Origin: DATACQ01 sp036555515
GTDB lineage: Bacteria; Desulfobacterota; Binatia; UBA9968
Direction: 5' to 3'
Assembly: GCA_036555515.1 (NCBI GenBank)
Contig: DATBLC010000089.1
Span: 15,478 to 79,477 of the forward strand
DNA: 64,000 nt
The translations under genes and the position numbers were made by a program. This document shows, one piece after another, positions 33,863 through 43,132 of this stretch (its first letter is position 1; the number at the start of each line of letters is the position of its first letter). The notes beneath the pieces are model-generated. The model ran no database searches. It had not been told where the DNA came from and saw nothing but the letters and a program-made list of their open reading frames with translations.

Positions 33863-35310
33863 CTGCGCTTGAGCGTTTCCGCCATCCGCGGCGAGATCGC
33901 GGTGCCCAGCGGCGGATAGCGTTTGCCGCCGAACTGCTCTTGCGGCTCAAGCTCCCAGTTGATCGTCGCGTCGATCAACACGCGGGTCCACTTGCCGTGA
34001 CCGTATTTGACTGAATCTCTCTGCTCCGACGGCACGCTCGGATCAAGCATAGAGCCCGAGGTTCCAGGAAACGTCGTGATATCGCCGAGCCCCGCATTGA
34101 CGCGGTAACAGAGCGCCCACTCGATGGCTTCCCAGTCATGAATGTCGATATCGTCGTCGACCACGATGAGATGCTTGCCGGCGTAGTTGGCGAGATGACA
34201 GCCCCACAGAGCGGCAGCCACCTGTTGGGCGTGGCCGCGATGGCTCTTGCGGATTTGCACGCGCAGCAGCTCAGGCCACTTGCCGCGCCAAACGCCGGTG
34301 ACGTTGGGCACACCTGCTTCATCCAGATATTGCCAGGCCATGGCCGAAAAGGTCGCGGGCGTCCAGGTCGTCGCCTCGTTGGTTCGCCCGGGACTCGCGC
34401 CGGTCAGGCAACCGTGAAAGATCGGATCGTTGCGATGGGTGATACATTCGACGCGAATAGCGTGCTTCGGCGTTTTGCGCCCGGCGTAGTAGCCGGGATA
34501 TTCGCTGAAAGGGCCTTCGGGCTCGAAGCTCTTGGGATCCGAAGAAACGACTCCCTCCAGCACGATTTCCGCGGAAGCGGGCACCAAGAGATCATTGGTC
34601 TCGCATTTGACCAGCTCCACCGGCGTTCCTCTGAGAGAGCCGGCCAGCTCATATTCCGGATGATTCACCGGGGTCGATGCCGCCATGAAGAGCGTTTGGT
34701 CCCAACCGATGACCACGGCGACGGGCATTTCCTGCCCGCGCGCGTTGTACTTGCTAAAATGTTTTCCCCATCCCTGAGTCATCGCGAGCAGGACCCCGAT
34801 GGTGTTTTTTCTCGCGATCATGCCGCGGTAAGTGCCGGCATTGAGCGTGCCGGAATCCGGATCCCGGGTGACGACACTCGCCGAGGTCATAATGTAACGC
34901 CCGCCGTCATGGGGATTCCACTTGGGAACCGGCAGTTGAAAAAGATCGATGGCGTCCCCTTTGACGATGTTTTCCTTGACCGGTCCACTGGCCACCGTCA
35001 CTGGCTTTAGCGGTTTGGAAAATCGCTCCTTGAAGACCGTCACCAGTTCGCGATTGGAAGTCTCCTCCGGCAGACCGAGAATCCGGCAGACGCGCTTTTT
35101 TGTTCCGGTGCCGTTGGTGAAAAGGCGGCGGCAAAGGGTGTTTTTATGGCCTTTGATGTTTTCGAACAGCAGTGACGGCCCGAATTGGCTCGAAATCTCT
35201 CGCGTGATCGCGCCGATCTCTTCATCCCAGTCAACCTCTGCGCCGATTCTTTTTAAATCGTTTCTCTCCTCCAAATCATCGATCCAATCGCGTAAGTCCT
35301 GTCGCGTCAT
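33841..35310 (-). CDS. UbiD-family decarboxylase 2 (catalytic triad intact)
   Basis: 489 residues, close in length to E. coli UbiD. NAGTYRGMIAR has the catalytic Arg, PASAEIVLEG the metal Glu, and EPEGPFSEYPGYYAGR the Glu pair. VVDDDIDIHDWEAIEWALCYRVN and VLIDATINWELEPQEQFGGKRYPP follow. It is the one most like the genuine UbiD/VdcC group. It lies 26 bases after the FAD subunit of the molybdenum hydroxylase, overlapped at its 3' end by the TAXI gene, so hydroxylation and decarboxylation of the same ring compound is a reasonable guess. Confidence 0.9.
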   Translation of the reverse strand: MTRQDLRDWIDDLEERNDLKRIGAEVDWDEEIGAITREISSQFGPSLLFENIKGHKNTLCRRLFTNGTGTKKRVCRILGLPEETSNRELVTVFKERFSKPLKPVTVASGPVKENIVKGDAIDLFQLPVPKWNPHDGGRYIMTSASVVTRDPDSGTLNAGTYRGMIARKNTIGVLLAMTQGWGKHFSKYNARGQEMPVAVVIGWDQTLFMAASTPVNHPEYELAGSLRGTPVELVKCETNDLLVPASAEIVLEGVVSSDPKSFEPEGPFSEYPGYYAGRKTPKHAIRVECITHRNDPIFHGCLTGASPGRTNEATTWTPATFSAMAWQYLDEAGVPNVTGVWRGKWPELLRVQIRKSHRGHAQQVAAALWGCHLANYAGKHLIVVDDDIDIHDWEAIEWALCYRVNAGLGDITTFPGTSGSMLDPSVPSEQRDSVKYGHGKWTRVLIDATINWELEPQEQFGGKRYPPLGTAISPRMAETLKRRWREYGF

Positions 35311-35336
35311 GGTTGCAACTCCGTTCCGAAAGAGAT

Positions 35337-36317
35337 TTAATCCGCCAGCGACATCAGGGCACGCCGCAGCAACGTCTTGCTCAAATCGACTTTATATTGG
35401 TTCATACGCAGCGGCTTCGCCCGCTCGAGCGCGGCGTCTGCTGCCGCTATGGCCAAATCCTCGCTCATGGCCCTGTCTCTAAGGAGATCTTCGGCCTCGG
35501 TGCACCGGTAAGGAAACGTTGCCACGCCGCCGAGCACGATTCTCAAGTCGGTCCACACGCGCTCGTGAATCACCGCGCTCACCGCCACGCTGGCGATGGC
35601 AAAGTCCCATGACTTGCGCAAGGCAAATTTTACGTAGGTGCTGCGGGTGGGGCGAAAGGGAACTTCGATTTCGGTAACGAGCTCATCGAGCGCCAGGGTA
35701 TGCGGTTGCAGTCTCCCGCCCACCCAGTTGTGGCCGCAGAGAAATTCGTCCATGGAAGCGACCCGCTCTCCGCGCGCCGACGCCACGTGGATTTTCGCGT
35801 CCAGCGCCGCCAGCGCGACCGCCGTGTCCGATGGATGGTTCGACAAGCAAAGATGGCCGCCCATGACACTGCCGTAATAGCGGCTGTCGCCGCCCGCCAG
35901 GTCGCAGAACTTGCCGTCGGACTTCCAACAGGAGAAGCCATCTTGCAGATACCAGCACCAAACATCCTGGCAGATGTTCCCCGCCAATGTTCCCATGTTG
36001 CGAATCTGCGGCGAGGCGACGACGCCGGCCGCCTGAGCCAGCGCCCCGTAGCTGCGCCTCAGCTCGGGAGACCGGGCGAGTTGCGACAAAGTCGTGAGCG
36101 CGCCTAAACGGACAGGTCCCGCAGCGTCACAGCTGATGAAATTCAAACCGGTAATGGTTTTGATATTGACGACACACTCCGGTTTGACGATGTATTTTTT
36201 TATCCGAAAGAGCAGATCCTGGCCTCCGGCGAGCACGCGCGCGCCCTCGCCGTATTGGGCCAAGGCCCGCAGCGCCTCCTCCGTCGAAGACGCGTTGATG
36301 TGCTTGAAATTAATCAA
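35337..36317 (-). CDS. Molybdenum hydroxylase FAD subunit
   Basis: 326 residues from a TTG at 36317 (TTGA overlap with the stop of the large subunit, AAGAGGA seven bases upstream); the longer open frame lies within the large-subunit gene. FAD-binding_5 fold: ARVLAGGQDLLFRIK for the pyrophosphate loop, NIKTITGLNFIS, AAGVVASPQIRNMGTLAGNICQD for the second flavin loop, then the CO dehydrogenase flavoprotein C-terminal domain from about residue 215 (FALRKSWDFAIASVAVS). It passes electrons from the 2Fe-2S subunit to NAD+ or another acceptor. Third gene of the S-L-M set. Confidence 0.9.
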   Translation of the reverse strand: MINFKHINASSTEEALRALAQYGEGARVLAGGQDLLFRIKKYIVKPECVVNIKTITGLNFISCDAAGPVRLGALTTLSQLARSPELRRSYGALAQAAGVVASPQIRNMGTLAGNICQDVWCWYLQDGFSCWKSDGKFCDLAGGDSRYYGSVMGGHLCLSNHPSDTAVALAALDAKIHVASARGERVASMDEFLCGHNWVGGRLQPHTLALDELVTEIEVPFRPTRSTYVKFALRKSWDFAIASVAVSAVIHERVWTDLRIVLGGVATFPYRCTEAEDLLRDRAMSEDLAIAAADAALERAKPLRMNQYKVDLSKTLLRRALMSLAD

Positions 36318-38641
36318 GCGCCGGTCCTCTTTAACTCGTAAAGGGCTTTGAGAACTACGTCGGGGGTCATCGGCAACTCGGTTACGCGGGCGCCGGTGGC
36401 ATGATAGATGGCGTTGGCGATGGCCGGAGCGACGCCAACATAGGAAATCTCCGAACAACCTTTGGCGCCGAACGGATGGGTCGGCTCGCCCAACTCGACG
36501 ATTACCGGCTCGATATCTGGCATGTCGAGAATCGATGGCGTCCGCAAATCGAGGAACCATTGATTGAGCGCCGTGCCGGTGCGCTGGTCGAAACAGAAGC
36601 CTTCGGTCAGCGCGTAACCCAGTCCCTGCGCCGCCCCGCCCAGAATTTGACCTTCAACGATCATCGGGTTGATGGCTCGGCCGACATCGTGCGATGACAC
36701 GAGCCGGATGATCTTCACTTCGCCGGTTTCGATATCGACGTCCACTTCCGCGAAGGCCGCGGCAAATCCATAAGCGAAGAGTGGATCTTCGTTGGGGCGG
36801 TGAATGCCATGGCCTTTGATCGATCCTCCCACACGCGCCGCAACATCCTTCAGGCTCACGCGTTTTGACTTATCACCACGCAGCCAGACAAATTTATTTC
36901 CGGTCTCGAGATTCTGCGCCGCCGCGCTCACAATGCTCGCCGCGTGCTCGAGCAATTGGCGCTTCGCTGCTTCGGCCGCCCGGCAAGCGGCGATGCCGGT
37001 GGCGTATACGGTGCGGCTGGAAAAGGGTCCCGAGTCGAAGGGACAAATCGAAGTATCGGCGTTGGCGCCACTGACGTCATCCACGGAGACGGCGAAAATT
37101 TCGGCGACCATCTGGCGCAAGGTTGTCTGCTGCTCCGAGCCCTGGTCCGCCGTGCCGGAAAAAAGCGCGATCTTACCCCCTGCGTCAAGGGTGACTTCGG
37201 CTTCGGAGGTCCCCGCCGGGTTGCTGCCGCAACTGTGAATGACCATCGCCATGCCCAGGCCCCGTTTGCGCGCGGCCGAAGCGGATGCCGGCAAAGAAGA
37301 CCGGCGCTGCCAGCCGATCGCCTCTGCGCCCCGGCGCGCCGCCTCCTCCAGCCAGACCGTGGACACGATCTTTTTCGGCGCGGAGCATAGATCATCGCCC
37401 TGGCGCAGCCTATTTTTGAGCCGAAACTCGATGGGGTCCATGGCGATCTTTTGCGCCAGCTCGTCGATCACGGACTCGATCGGGAAATGGCTCTCGGCGT
37501 CGGCGCGCCCTCTGTAGGGACCGGTGGTCGGACGATTGCTGCGCACGGCGTACACTTCCCAACAAACGTTGGGGCAGCGGTGATATAGATCCATGGGCCG
37601 CGTGCTGATGGCGAAGGCGATGTTTTGACCCAGGCCGCCAAAGGGCCAACATCCGTTATCGAGAAACGTGCGCACCCGGATGGCCGATAGGGAGCCGTCA
37701 TTTTTGGCGCCGGCCTTCACATAGTGCGTGAGCGCTGATCGATTGTGCGAGTCGAGACTCTCTTCTTCCCGGGTGAACCAGATTTTAACCGGGCGGCCGG
37801 TCTGGCGCGCTAAAAGCGCGCACAGCACCGCAAAGCGGCCGGTCACCTTGACGCCGAAGGCGCCGCCAAGATTGGTCGCCACCACTCGGACGTTTTCCAT
37901 AGGCAACCCGAGAACCCGCGCCACGCCATCCTGGAGGCGGTAGGGATCTTGCACCGAGCACCAAAGCGTGCATTTGCCGTCCTCGTAGAGCGCAACGCAG
38001 GCGCGCGGTTCATGGGAAACGGCATTCACTTCCGACTGGCGAAAGACCCTTTCCACCACCGCGTCGCTTTGCTGAAACCCCGCCTCAACGTCGCCGCGCG
38101 TGTTCGCCACCGTCGGTCCGCCTTCTTTGAGCCCAATGATATTTCCGAAGGTGGCGAGCTGATCGGGTCTTATGTCGCCGGGCTTGATGCTGCCGGGATC
38201 GGGATAATCGACAATGGCATCGGGCGCCCCCGATCGGGTTCCGGCCTCCGCGTCGTGAATCGCCGGCAGGACTTGGTACTTCACCCGCAGCGCGCGCACG
38301 GCTTCTTCCGCGATATTCCAATCATCCGCGGCCACCGCCGCTACCGTATCGCCGACGAATCGCACCTCTTCCTCGAGCGCATAGATTTCATTTTGATATG
38401 GCCCAAAGAGCACCCGCGGAACATCTTTGTGGGTCAAAATCGCGGCGACGCCTTTCATTGCATGCGCCACCGCCGCATCGACCTCGAGAATCCTGGCGTG
38501 GGCATGAGGGCTGCGCAGAATTTTCATCCACAGCATGTCCGGCAGATTTACGTCGGCGGGAAAACGCAGCGCGCCGGTCGTCTTTTCGATCCCGTATACC
38601 GGCGCAACCGACTTCCCTACCGTGAACAAGGTCTCGCTCAC
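36314..38641 (-). CDS. Molybdenum hydroxylase large (Mo-cofactor) subunit
   Basis: 775 residues from a GTG at 38641 that overlaps the small-subunit stop (GTGA), with GAGGGGAG upstream; an upstream extension lies inside the small-subunit frame. Xanthine dehydrogenase/CO dehydrogenase fold: GGAFGVKVTGRFAVLCALLAR (Mo-cofactor contact), TTGPYRGRADAESHFPIESV, AEVDVDIETGEVKIIRLVSSHDVG and the catalytic Glu in FGAKGCSEISYVGVAPAI. The AYxCSFR loop of true CO dehydrogenase is absent, so an aromatic or N-heterocyclic hydroxylase (like quinoline, isoquinoline or nicotinate enzymes) is likelier. Forms an S-L-M heterotrimer. Confidence 0.9.
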   Translation of the reverse strand: MSETLFTVGKSVAPVYGIEKTTGALRFPADVNLPDMLWMKILRSPHAHARILEVDAAVAHAMKGVAAILTHKDVPRVLFGPYQNEIYALEEEVRFVGDTVAAVAADDWNIAEEAVRALRVKYQVLPAIHDAEAGTRSGAPDAIVDYPDPGSIKPGDIRPDQLATFGNIIGLKEGGPTVANTRGDVEAGFQQSDAVVERVFRQSEVNAVSHEPRACVALYEDGKCTLWCSVQDPYRLQDGVARVLGLPMENVRVVATNLGGAFGVKVTGRFAVLCALLARQTGRPVKIWFTREEESLDSHNRSALTHYVKAGAKNDGSLSAIRVRTFLDNGCWPFGGLGQNIAFAISTRPMDLYHRCPNVCWEVYAVRSNRPTTGPYRGRADAESHFPIESVIDELAQKIAMDPIEFRLKNRLRQGDDLCSAPKKIVSTVWLEEAARRGAEAIGWQRRSSLPASASAARKRGLGMAMVIHSCGSNPAGTSEAEVTLDAGGKIALFSGTADQGSEQQTTLRQMVAEIFAVSVDDVSGANADTSICPFDSGPFSSRTVYATGIAACRAAEAAKRQLLEHAASIVSAAAQNLETGNKFVWLRGDKSKRVSLKDVAARVGGSIKGHGIHRPNEDPLFAYGFAAAFAEVDVDIETGEVKIIRLVSSHDVGRAINPMIVEGQILGGAAQGLGYALTEGFCFDQRTGTALNQWFLDLRTPSILDMPDIEPVIVELGEPTHPFGAKGCSEISYVGVAPAIANAIYHATGARVTELPMTPDVVLKALYELKRTGA

Positions 38642-39126
38642 GGATCTCCCCTCATGACACGGGCGGCGTCGAGCACGGCCTCGATGATGGACGTGTAACC
38701 CGTGCAGCGGCAGAGAACGCCGGACAGCGCGATGCGCACTTCTTCTTCCGTGGGATTGGATTCGTGATCGAGCAGCGCCTTGGCCGACATGATCATGCCG
38801 GGCGTGCACCAACCGCATTGCGCGGCATAGGAAAGCGCGAAACTTTTCTGCAACGGGTGGAGATTCTCCCGCGTGCCGATACCTTCGATCGTCAGGATCT
38901 CGTTGCCTTCGGCCTCCAGCGCCAAAATCGAGCACGAGTACACATCCACGCCATCCATGAGGACAGTGCAGGAACCGCATCCGCCGTAGTCGCAGGCCCG
39001 CTTGGTGCCGGTGAGATTCAGGCGATTTCTCAGCACGTCGTTGAGCGTCCAGTTCGAATCGACGTTGAGTCGATGCACGCGGCCGTTGATCGTGAGCGTG
39101 ACGTTATGAGATTCCGAAGCATCCAT
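38638..39126 (-). CDS. Molybdenum hydroxylase 2Fe-2S subunit
   Basis: 162 residues. N-terminal plant-type ferredoxin: CDYGGCGSCTVLMDGVDVYSC gives the first [2Fe-2S]; CGWCTPGMIMSAKALL and CRCTGYTSIIEAV give the second in the four-helix domain. Order small-large-FAD with 4-base overlaps is that of tightly coupled subunits. It starts the trimer's reading order, 17 bases after binding protein 1. Confidence 0.92.
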   Translation of the reverse strand: MDASESHNVTLTINGRVHRLNVDSNWTLNDVLRNRLNLTGTKRACDYGGCGSCTVLMDGVDVYSCSILALEAEGNEILTIEGIGTRENLHPLQKSFALSYAAQCGWCTPGMIMSAKALLDHESNPTEEEVRIALSGVLCRCTGYTSIIEAVLDAARVMRGDP

Positions 39127-39143
39127 GGTTCGGCTCGTACGTT

Positions 39144-40268
39144 CTAATCCAAGAGCTTCCGCGCCAGCTCCGCTCCGGGCTCCCTGATCTTGTAGATCTT
39201 GTCCTCTGACTGATTCTCGCGTTTGAAAAATTCCTCCGGCGCCATGGTGTCCTTGGCGGCGCTGATTCCGGTCTTCCTGAGCCAGGTGGTATCGACATCG
39301 AGCCGGCGCGTTGGCTCGCCCATCCCCGCCGTATAAACTTCCTGCCCTTCTTTACTGAGAAACCAGTTGACGAAAAGCCTGGCCGCGTTGGGGTGCGGCG
39401 CGTTCTTAATGATCGTCAAGCCGCCGTAACCCGTGGTCACGTACATCCCTTCTTTCGGCCTGGGAAGCGGCTTGACGGGAAGCCCCGCCTTGATGAACGG
39501 CAAGAAGTCCGCGTAGGCAACGCCGATGGCGATCGAGACCCGTTCTTTGGCGGTGCTCTCAGCCAGCAGCCGGAGATCGCGCGTCAGGAACAGTTTTTGA
39601 CCCACCAGTTTTCTTAAGAATTCCTCGCCCTTGATCGCGCGCATGTACGACCACATGGACGCGCCGGAGCCCGGTGTGCGCGGGTCGCTCAGACCGATTT
39701 TGCTCTGCCATTTCGGATTCAAGAGATCGTCAAAGGAGCGAAATTCTTCGGGCTTGACCAGGTTGGTATTGTGCCAGAGGCTTTCAGTCTGGTAGGCCGC
39801 GAAGCTGAAAATGAAGCGCTTGGCGTTATCCATCCAGATGTGACCACCCCACCAGTTTTTCGCTTCCTTGACCTCTGGAACAACGAGCCAGGGCTCCACG
39901 GGATCTAGGATGCCTTCGGCCATGAGTCCCTTGACAGCAGATTCGGTCCCGCCGATGTGCACATCGAAATGTGCAACGCCGGCCTTGAACTCTTCGACGA
40001 TACGAGTGATCAAAGTCGCGCCGCGCGCAGGCACCAACTCCAGGCTTACACCAAAGCGTTTTCCGAACGTCTCTTCCACTCCCTTGCGAAACTCCGCACT
40101 GGGCGGAATCGATACTACGAGCTTGCCTTCCGTCTTCGCGGCCTCGGCCAGCTTCTGCCAATCGTTTCCCGCCGGCGCCCTGGCTCCTTGCGAGAACACA
40201 GGCAGCGGCAAAATTAAAACTACGGCCGCCAGGCACAGCGCGGCACGAATAAAAATTGCACTAGTCAT
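39144..40268 (-). CDS. Periplasmic binding protein 1 of the array (family 1)
   Basis: 374 residues from the ATG at 40268, eight bases after the UbiD-like 3 stop. Signal peptide of about 25 residues (IFIRAALCLAAVVLILPLPVFSQG). The mature protein shares with binding proteins 2-4 the blocks WQKLAEAAKTEGKLVVSIP, FDVHIGGTESAV, NWWGGHIWMDNAKRFIF, LSDPRTPGSGASMW and NAPHPNAARLFVNWFLSKEG. This is the Fe3+/polyamine-type binding-protein fold (class F), which serves FbpB-type permeases such as the one at 28108. It lies between UbiD-like 3 and the molybdenum hydroxylase genes. Confidence 0.87.
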   Translation of the reverse strand: MTSAIFIRAALCLAAVVLILPLPVFSQGARAPAGNDWQKLAEAAKTEGKLVVSIPPSAEFRKGVEETFGKRFGVSLELVPARGATLITRIVEEFKAGVAHFDVHIGGTESAVKGLMAEGILDPVEPWLVVPEVKEAKNWWGGHIWMDNAKRFIFSFAAYQTESLWHNTNLVKPEEFRSFDDLLNPKWQSKIGLSDPRTPGSGASMWSYMRAIKGEEFLRKLVGQKLFLTRDLRLLAESTAKERVSIAIGVAYADFLPFIKAGLPVKPLPRPKEGMYVTTGYGGLTIIKNAPHPNAARLFVNWFLSKEGQEVYTAGMGEPTRRLDVDTTWLRKTGISAAKDTMAPEEFFKRENQSEDKIYKIREPGAELARKLLD

Positions 40269-40276
40269 CGCAGCGC

Positions 40277-41860
40277 TCAATCTTTCTCGGGACTCTTGAT
40301 CTCTACGGGCTCTCCTCGCGCGATCGCTTCGGCCATCTCGTCGTCTTCTGCATTCCACAATCCTAATGCATAACCATACCAGGGATTCTTAAGCGCCAGA
40401 GCCGGCAATTCTTCTTCCTTCCAGATCTCCAGCGCTCGCTCCATGTATTTTTTTTTGGGCAATCCCACGGGGGGATAAGGACCCTTGCGCGTGGCGTCGA
40501 TTAATATGCCGGAACAACCGGTGGGCGGAGGAAAACTGCGCTCTTCCGGCTTGCTGATTAACGCGTAAGCGGAGGGGTCGAGAAGAGGGACGCGGCCGGG
40601 GATGATCCGCACATCCCGATGCGGCTGCATGGAGAAGCTCAGCGCCCACATCACCATGTCGGGGTCCTTCGGGTCGATATCCTCGTCCACCACGATGATG
40701 ACCTTGTTGGCCGAATCCATGCCGGAAGCCGCTTGCAGCGCCTGCTGCGGTTTGCTCGGATGGCCCTTGCGCATGCGAATGACCCACCAGTTCCAACCAC
40801 CGCCCATCTCTGGGCAGCACACTTCCAGGACGTCGGGAAGATTGCAGCTGTATTTGAGAAAGCTGTAGAGCATCATTTCGCGGCAGCTGCGCGATATTCC
40901 GTTGGACTCGCTCGGCGGCAGCCCGACCAGGATCGACGTCAACATCGGACTGCGCCGGTGGGTGATCGCGGTGACTTTCACCACCGGCCGGCGATGGCGC
41001 TCCACCATGAGGTAACCCGGAAAATCGCTGAATGGCTGTTCCTTCTCCAGCAGCTCAGTGGAAATTTCTCCCTCGATCACGATCTCGGACTCCGCGGGAA
41101 CTTCCAGCGGCACGGTTTTGCAGTGCACGAGCTCCACCGGTCTTTGCCTGATCCCTCCGGCGACGGCGAGCTCGTCCAAGCCGTAGGGAAGATTAGCCGC
41201 CGCCACAAAGTTAATGTCCGGCAGGGTTCCTAACGCAATCGCCACCGGGAGCGGTTCCCGGCGTTGTCTAGCGCCGGGATAGTGATAAAGCATCGCGTGA
41301 TGCGACGGCCCGATGCCAGCCAACAAATGCTTCGGTGGACGAAAGTGGCCGCTGTACATGCCGACGTTGCGCACACCGCTGGCGGCATCGCGGGTGATGA
41401 AGGGACCGGTGACCCGGGTGTCGCCGCTAAAGCCAGGTTCTTCCACCGGCGCCGGAAGCATCGTCAGGCCGATTTTTTCCAGCGCCGCGCCGACGTGAAC
41501 CTCTTCATGTACTGGGCCGTTTGATACCATGACCGGATCGATGGGCTTGGCCACGGCGTGGCGCCAGCGTTCGTACATATCCGCGGCGTTTTCACAGCCC
41601 ATGCCCAGTCCGACGATTGGGCGCGAAGCTCCGTAGACTCCGGTGAGAACCTTGACGCTGTAACGGCGCCCATGACCGTCGGTTACGTTTTCATAAAGAA
41701 ACGCCTGGCGCTCGGCATCGGAGCGGCCGCGATACTGAAGCCGCATAAGCGGCATCAGTTCGCTGTCCTTGTCGACGGGGCGCCGCCAATGGTAGAGCAG
41801 GCCGCGTTTATCCAGTAGCTCTATGAATTCGCGCAGGTCACCGTAATATTTGTCGGCCAT
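40277..41860 (-). CDS. UbiD-family protein 3, catalytic Arg replaced by Ser
   Basis: 527 residues from the ATG at 41860 with AGAGGAAA upstream. Overall UbiD fold with metal Glu (ESEIVIEGE) and acidic pair EQPFSDFPGY (Glu and Asp at the E277/E282 places). At the catalytic Arg position the sequence is NVGMYSGHFRP, so Ser replaces Arg. An Arg occurs five residues later. Blocks GGGWNWWVIRMRKGHPSK and VDEDIDPKDPDMVMWALSF are nearly the same in UbiD-like 4, so the two form a sub-group apart from 1 and 2. Whether it decarboxylates, carries out another prFMN reaction or only binds is open. It sits between binding proteins 1 and 2. Confidence 0.87.
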   Translation of the reverse strand: MADKYYGDLREFIELLDKRGLLYHWRRPVDKDSELMPLMRLQYRGRSDAERQAFLYENVTDGHGRRYSVKVLTGVYGASRPIVGLGMGCENAADMYERWRHAVAKPIDPVMVSNGPVHEEVHVGAALEKIGLTMLPAPVEEPGFSGDTRVTGPFITRDAASGVRNVGMYSGHFRPPKHLLAGIGPSHHAMLYHYPGARQRREPLPVAIALGTLPDINFVAAANLPYGLDELAVAGGIRQRPVELVHCKTVPLEVPAESEIVIEGEISTELLEKEQPFSDFPGYLMVERHRRPVVKVTAITHRRSPMLTSILVGLPPSESNGISRSCREMMLYSFLKYSCNLPDVLEVCCPEMGGGWNWWVIRMRKGHPSKPQQALQAASGMDSANKVIIVVDEDIDPKDPDMVMWALSFSMQPHRDVRIIPGRVPLLDPSAYALISKPEERSFPPPTGCSGILIDATRKGPYPPVGLPKKKYMERALEIWKEEELPALALKNPWYGYALGLWNAEDDEMAEAIARGEPVEIKSPEKD

Positions 41861-41870
41861 GAGTTTCCTC

Positions 41871-42986
41871 TTACTCCAGAATCTTGCGCGCCAATTCGGC
41901 CGCCGGCTCCCGTACCTTGAAAACCTTCTCCTCGGACTGGTTCTCCAGCTTGGGGTATTGATCCGGCGCGAGGCTGTCTTTGGCCGCGATAACGCCGAAT
42001 TCCTTGAGCCACTGGGTATCGACGTCGAAGCGGCGCGTGCCCTGCCCCATCGCCTTGCCAAAAATCTCCTGGCCTTCTTTTCCCAAAAACCAGTTGACGA
42101 ACACTTTGGTCGCGTTGGGATGGGGCGCGCTCTTGATGATGGTCAGATGGCCGCTGCCGCCGCTGACGTAGACTTCGTCGCGCGGATTGGGTAGCGGCTT
42201 GACCGGTAGCCCTGCTTTGAGAAATGGCAGAAACGAATAATAAGTTAGGCCAATGACGAGCGAGACTTTTCCCTTGGCGAGACTTTCCGCCAATACCCGC
42301 TGATCGCGGGAGAGAAAGAGCTTTTGCCCTGCCAATTTTTTTAAGTAGGCTTCCCCTCTTAGCTGCCAGAGAAACGACCAGATCGAGGTTCCGGAGCCGG
42401 GCGTGCGCGGGTCAAGATAGCCGATTTTGCCGATCCACTTGGGATGCAGCAGGTCGCCAAAGGAGCGTATCTCGTCGGGCTTGACCAGGTCCGTGTTGTA
42501 CCAGATGTTTTCGGTTTGATAGGCCTGCGATGAGTAGATGTGCCGCTTTGCGTTGTCGACCCAGATATGTCCACCCCACCAGTTCTTGGGATCTCTCACT
42601 TCCGGCAGAATCATCGCAGGCTCGAAGGGCTCCAGGATTCCCTCCGAGAGGAGTCCGGTGACCATCGATTCGCTGCCTCCCATGTGGAGATCGAAATTAT
42701 AGACGCCGGACTTTACCTCCTGCTGGATTTTCCCGACGATGGAAGCCGCCCGGCCCGCGTTCAGCTCGGCGTCGATGCCAAAGCGCTGCTTGAAGATTCT
42801 TTCGACGTCCTTGCGCAATTCGGCGCTGGCAGGCACCGAGACGACCACCCTGCCTTCTTTCCTGCCGGCATCGATGATTCTGTCCCAGTCGGCCGGACGA
42901 GGTTGCTCGCCCTGCGCGAATATTTCCGCGCCCTGCAGGAACCACCCAAGAATCAAGAGAAAAAAGATCGGTTCTTTCATTCGCAT
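41871..42986 (-). CDS. Periplasmic binding protein 2 of the array (family 1)
   Basis: 371 residues; signal peptide MKEPIFFLLILGWFLQGAEIFA (from the ATG at 42986 or two codons later). Family blocks NWWGGHIWVDNAKRHIY, LDPRTPGSGTSIW and SAPHPNATKVFVNWFLGKEG. Ends 10 bases before the UbiD-like 3 start. Same fold and probable partner permease as binding protein 1; differences in the ligand-facing loops (FDLHMGGSESMV) suggest a related but distinct ligand. Confidence 0.87.
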   Translation of the reverse strand: MRMKEPIFFLLILGWFLQGAEIFAQGEQPRPADWDRIIDAGRKEGRVVVSVPASAELRKDVERIFKQRFGIDAELNAGRAASIVGKIQQEVKSGVYNFDLHMGGSESMVTGLLSEGILEPFEPAMILPEVRDPKNWWGGHIWVDNAKRHIYSSQAYQTENIWYNTDLVKPDEIRSFGDLLHPKWIGKIGYLDPRTPGSGTSIWSFLWQLRGEAYLKKLAGQKLFLSRDQRVLAESLAKGKVSLVIGLTYYSFLPFLKAGLPVKPLPNPRDEVYVSGGSGHLTIIKSAPHPNATKVFVNWFLGKEGQEIFGKAMGQGTRRFDVDTQWLKEFGVIAAKDSLAPDQYPKLENQSEEKVFKVREPAAELARKILE

Positions 42987-43015
42987 CTCTGCCGGGGCCT
43001 AGCCCGAATTATGTT

Positions 43016-43051
43016 TTGAACGACTTGAACTTTTTGAACGGTTTGAACGAT
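43016..43051. repeat. Four tandem 9-mers TTGAACNNN
   Basis: TTGAACGAC, TTGAACTTT, TTGAACGGT, TTGAACGAT. It is in the 146-base gap between binding proteins 2 and 3, the largest gap inside the array, and may mark a transcript boundary. Confidence 0.7.
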
Positions 43052-43132
43052 TCAGTAATGTCCAGGCCCATCGCCTGCGACGACGAGGTTTAGGCCTCGC
43101 GGTTAATTTGCACCGACGCGTCAATAATCCGG

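Noticed and set aside
36318..36560. N-terminal extension of the FAD subunit
   Set aside because: Lies entirely within the large-subunit gene in another frame; the TTG at 36317 has a ribosome site and the proper family start.
36314..38641. True CO dehydrogenase (coxL)
   Set aside because: The AYxCSFR active-site loop of form I CO dehydrogenase is not present.
38642..38980. N-terminal extension of the molybdenum hydroxylase large subunit
   Set aside because: It is the antisense-like shadow of the 2Fe-2S subunit frame; the GTG at 38641 overlaps that stop and matches the family start.
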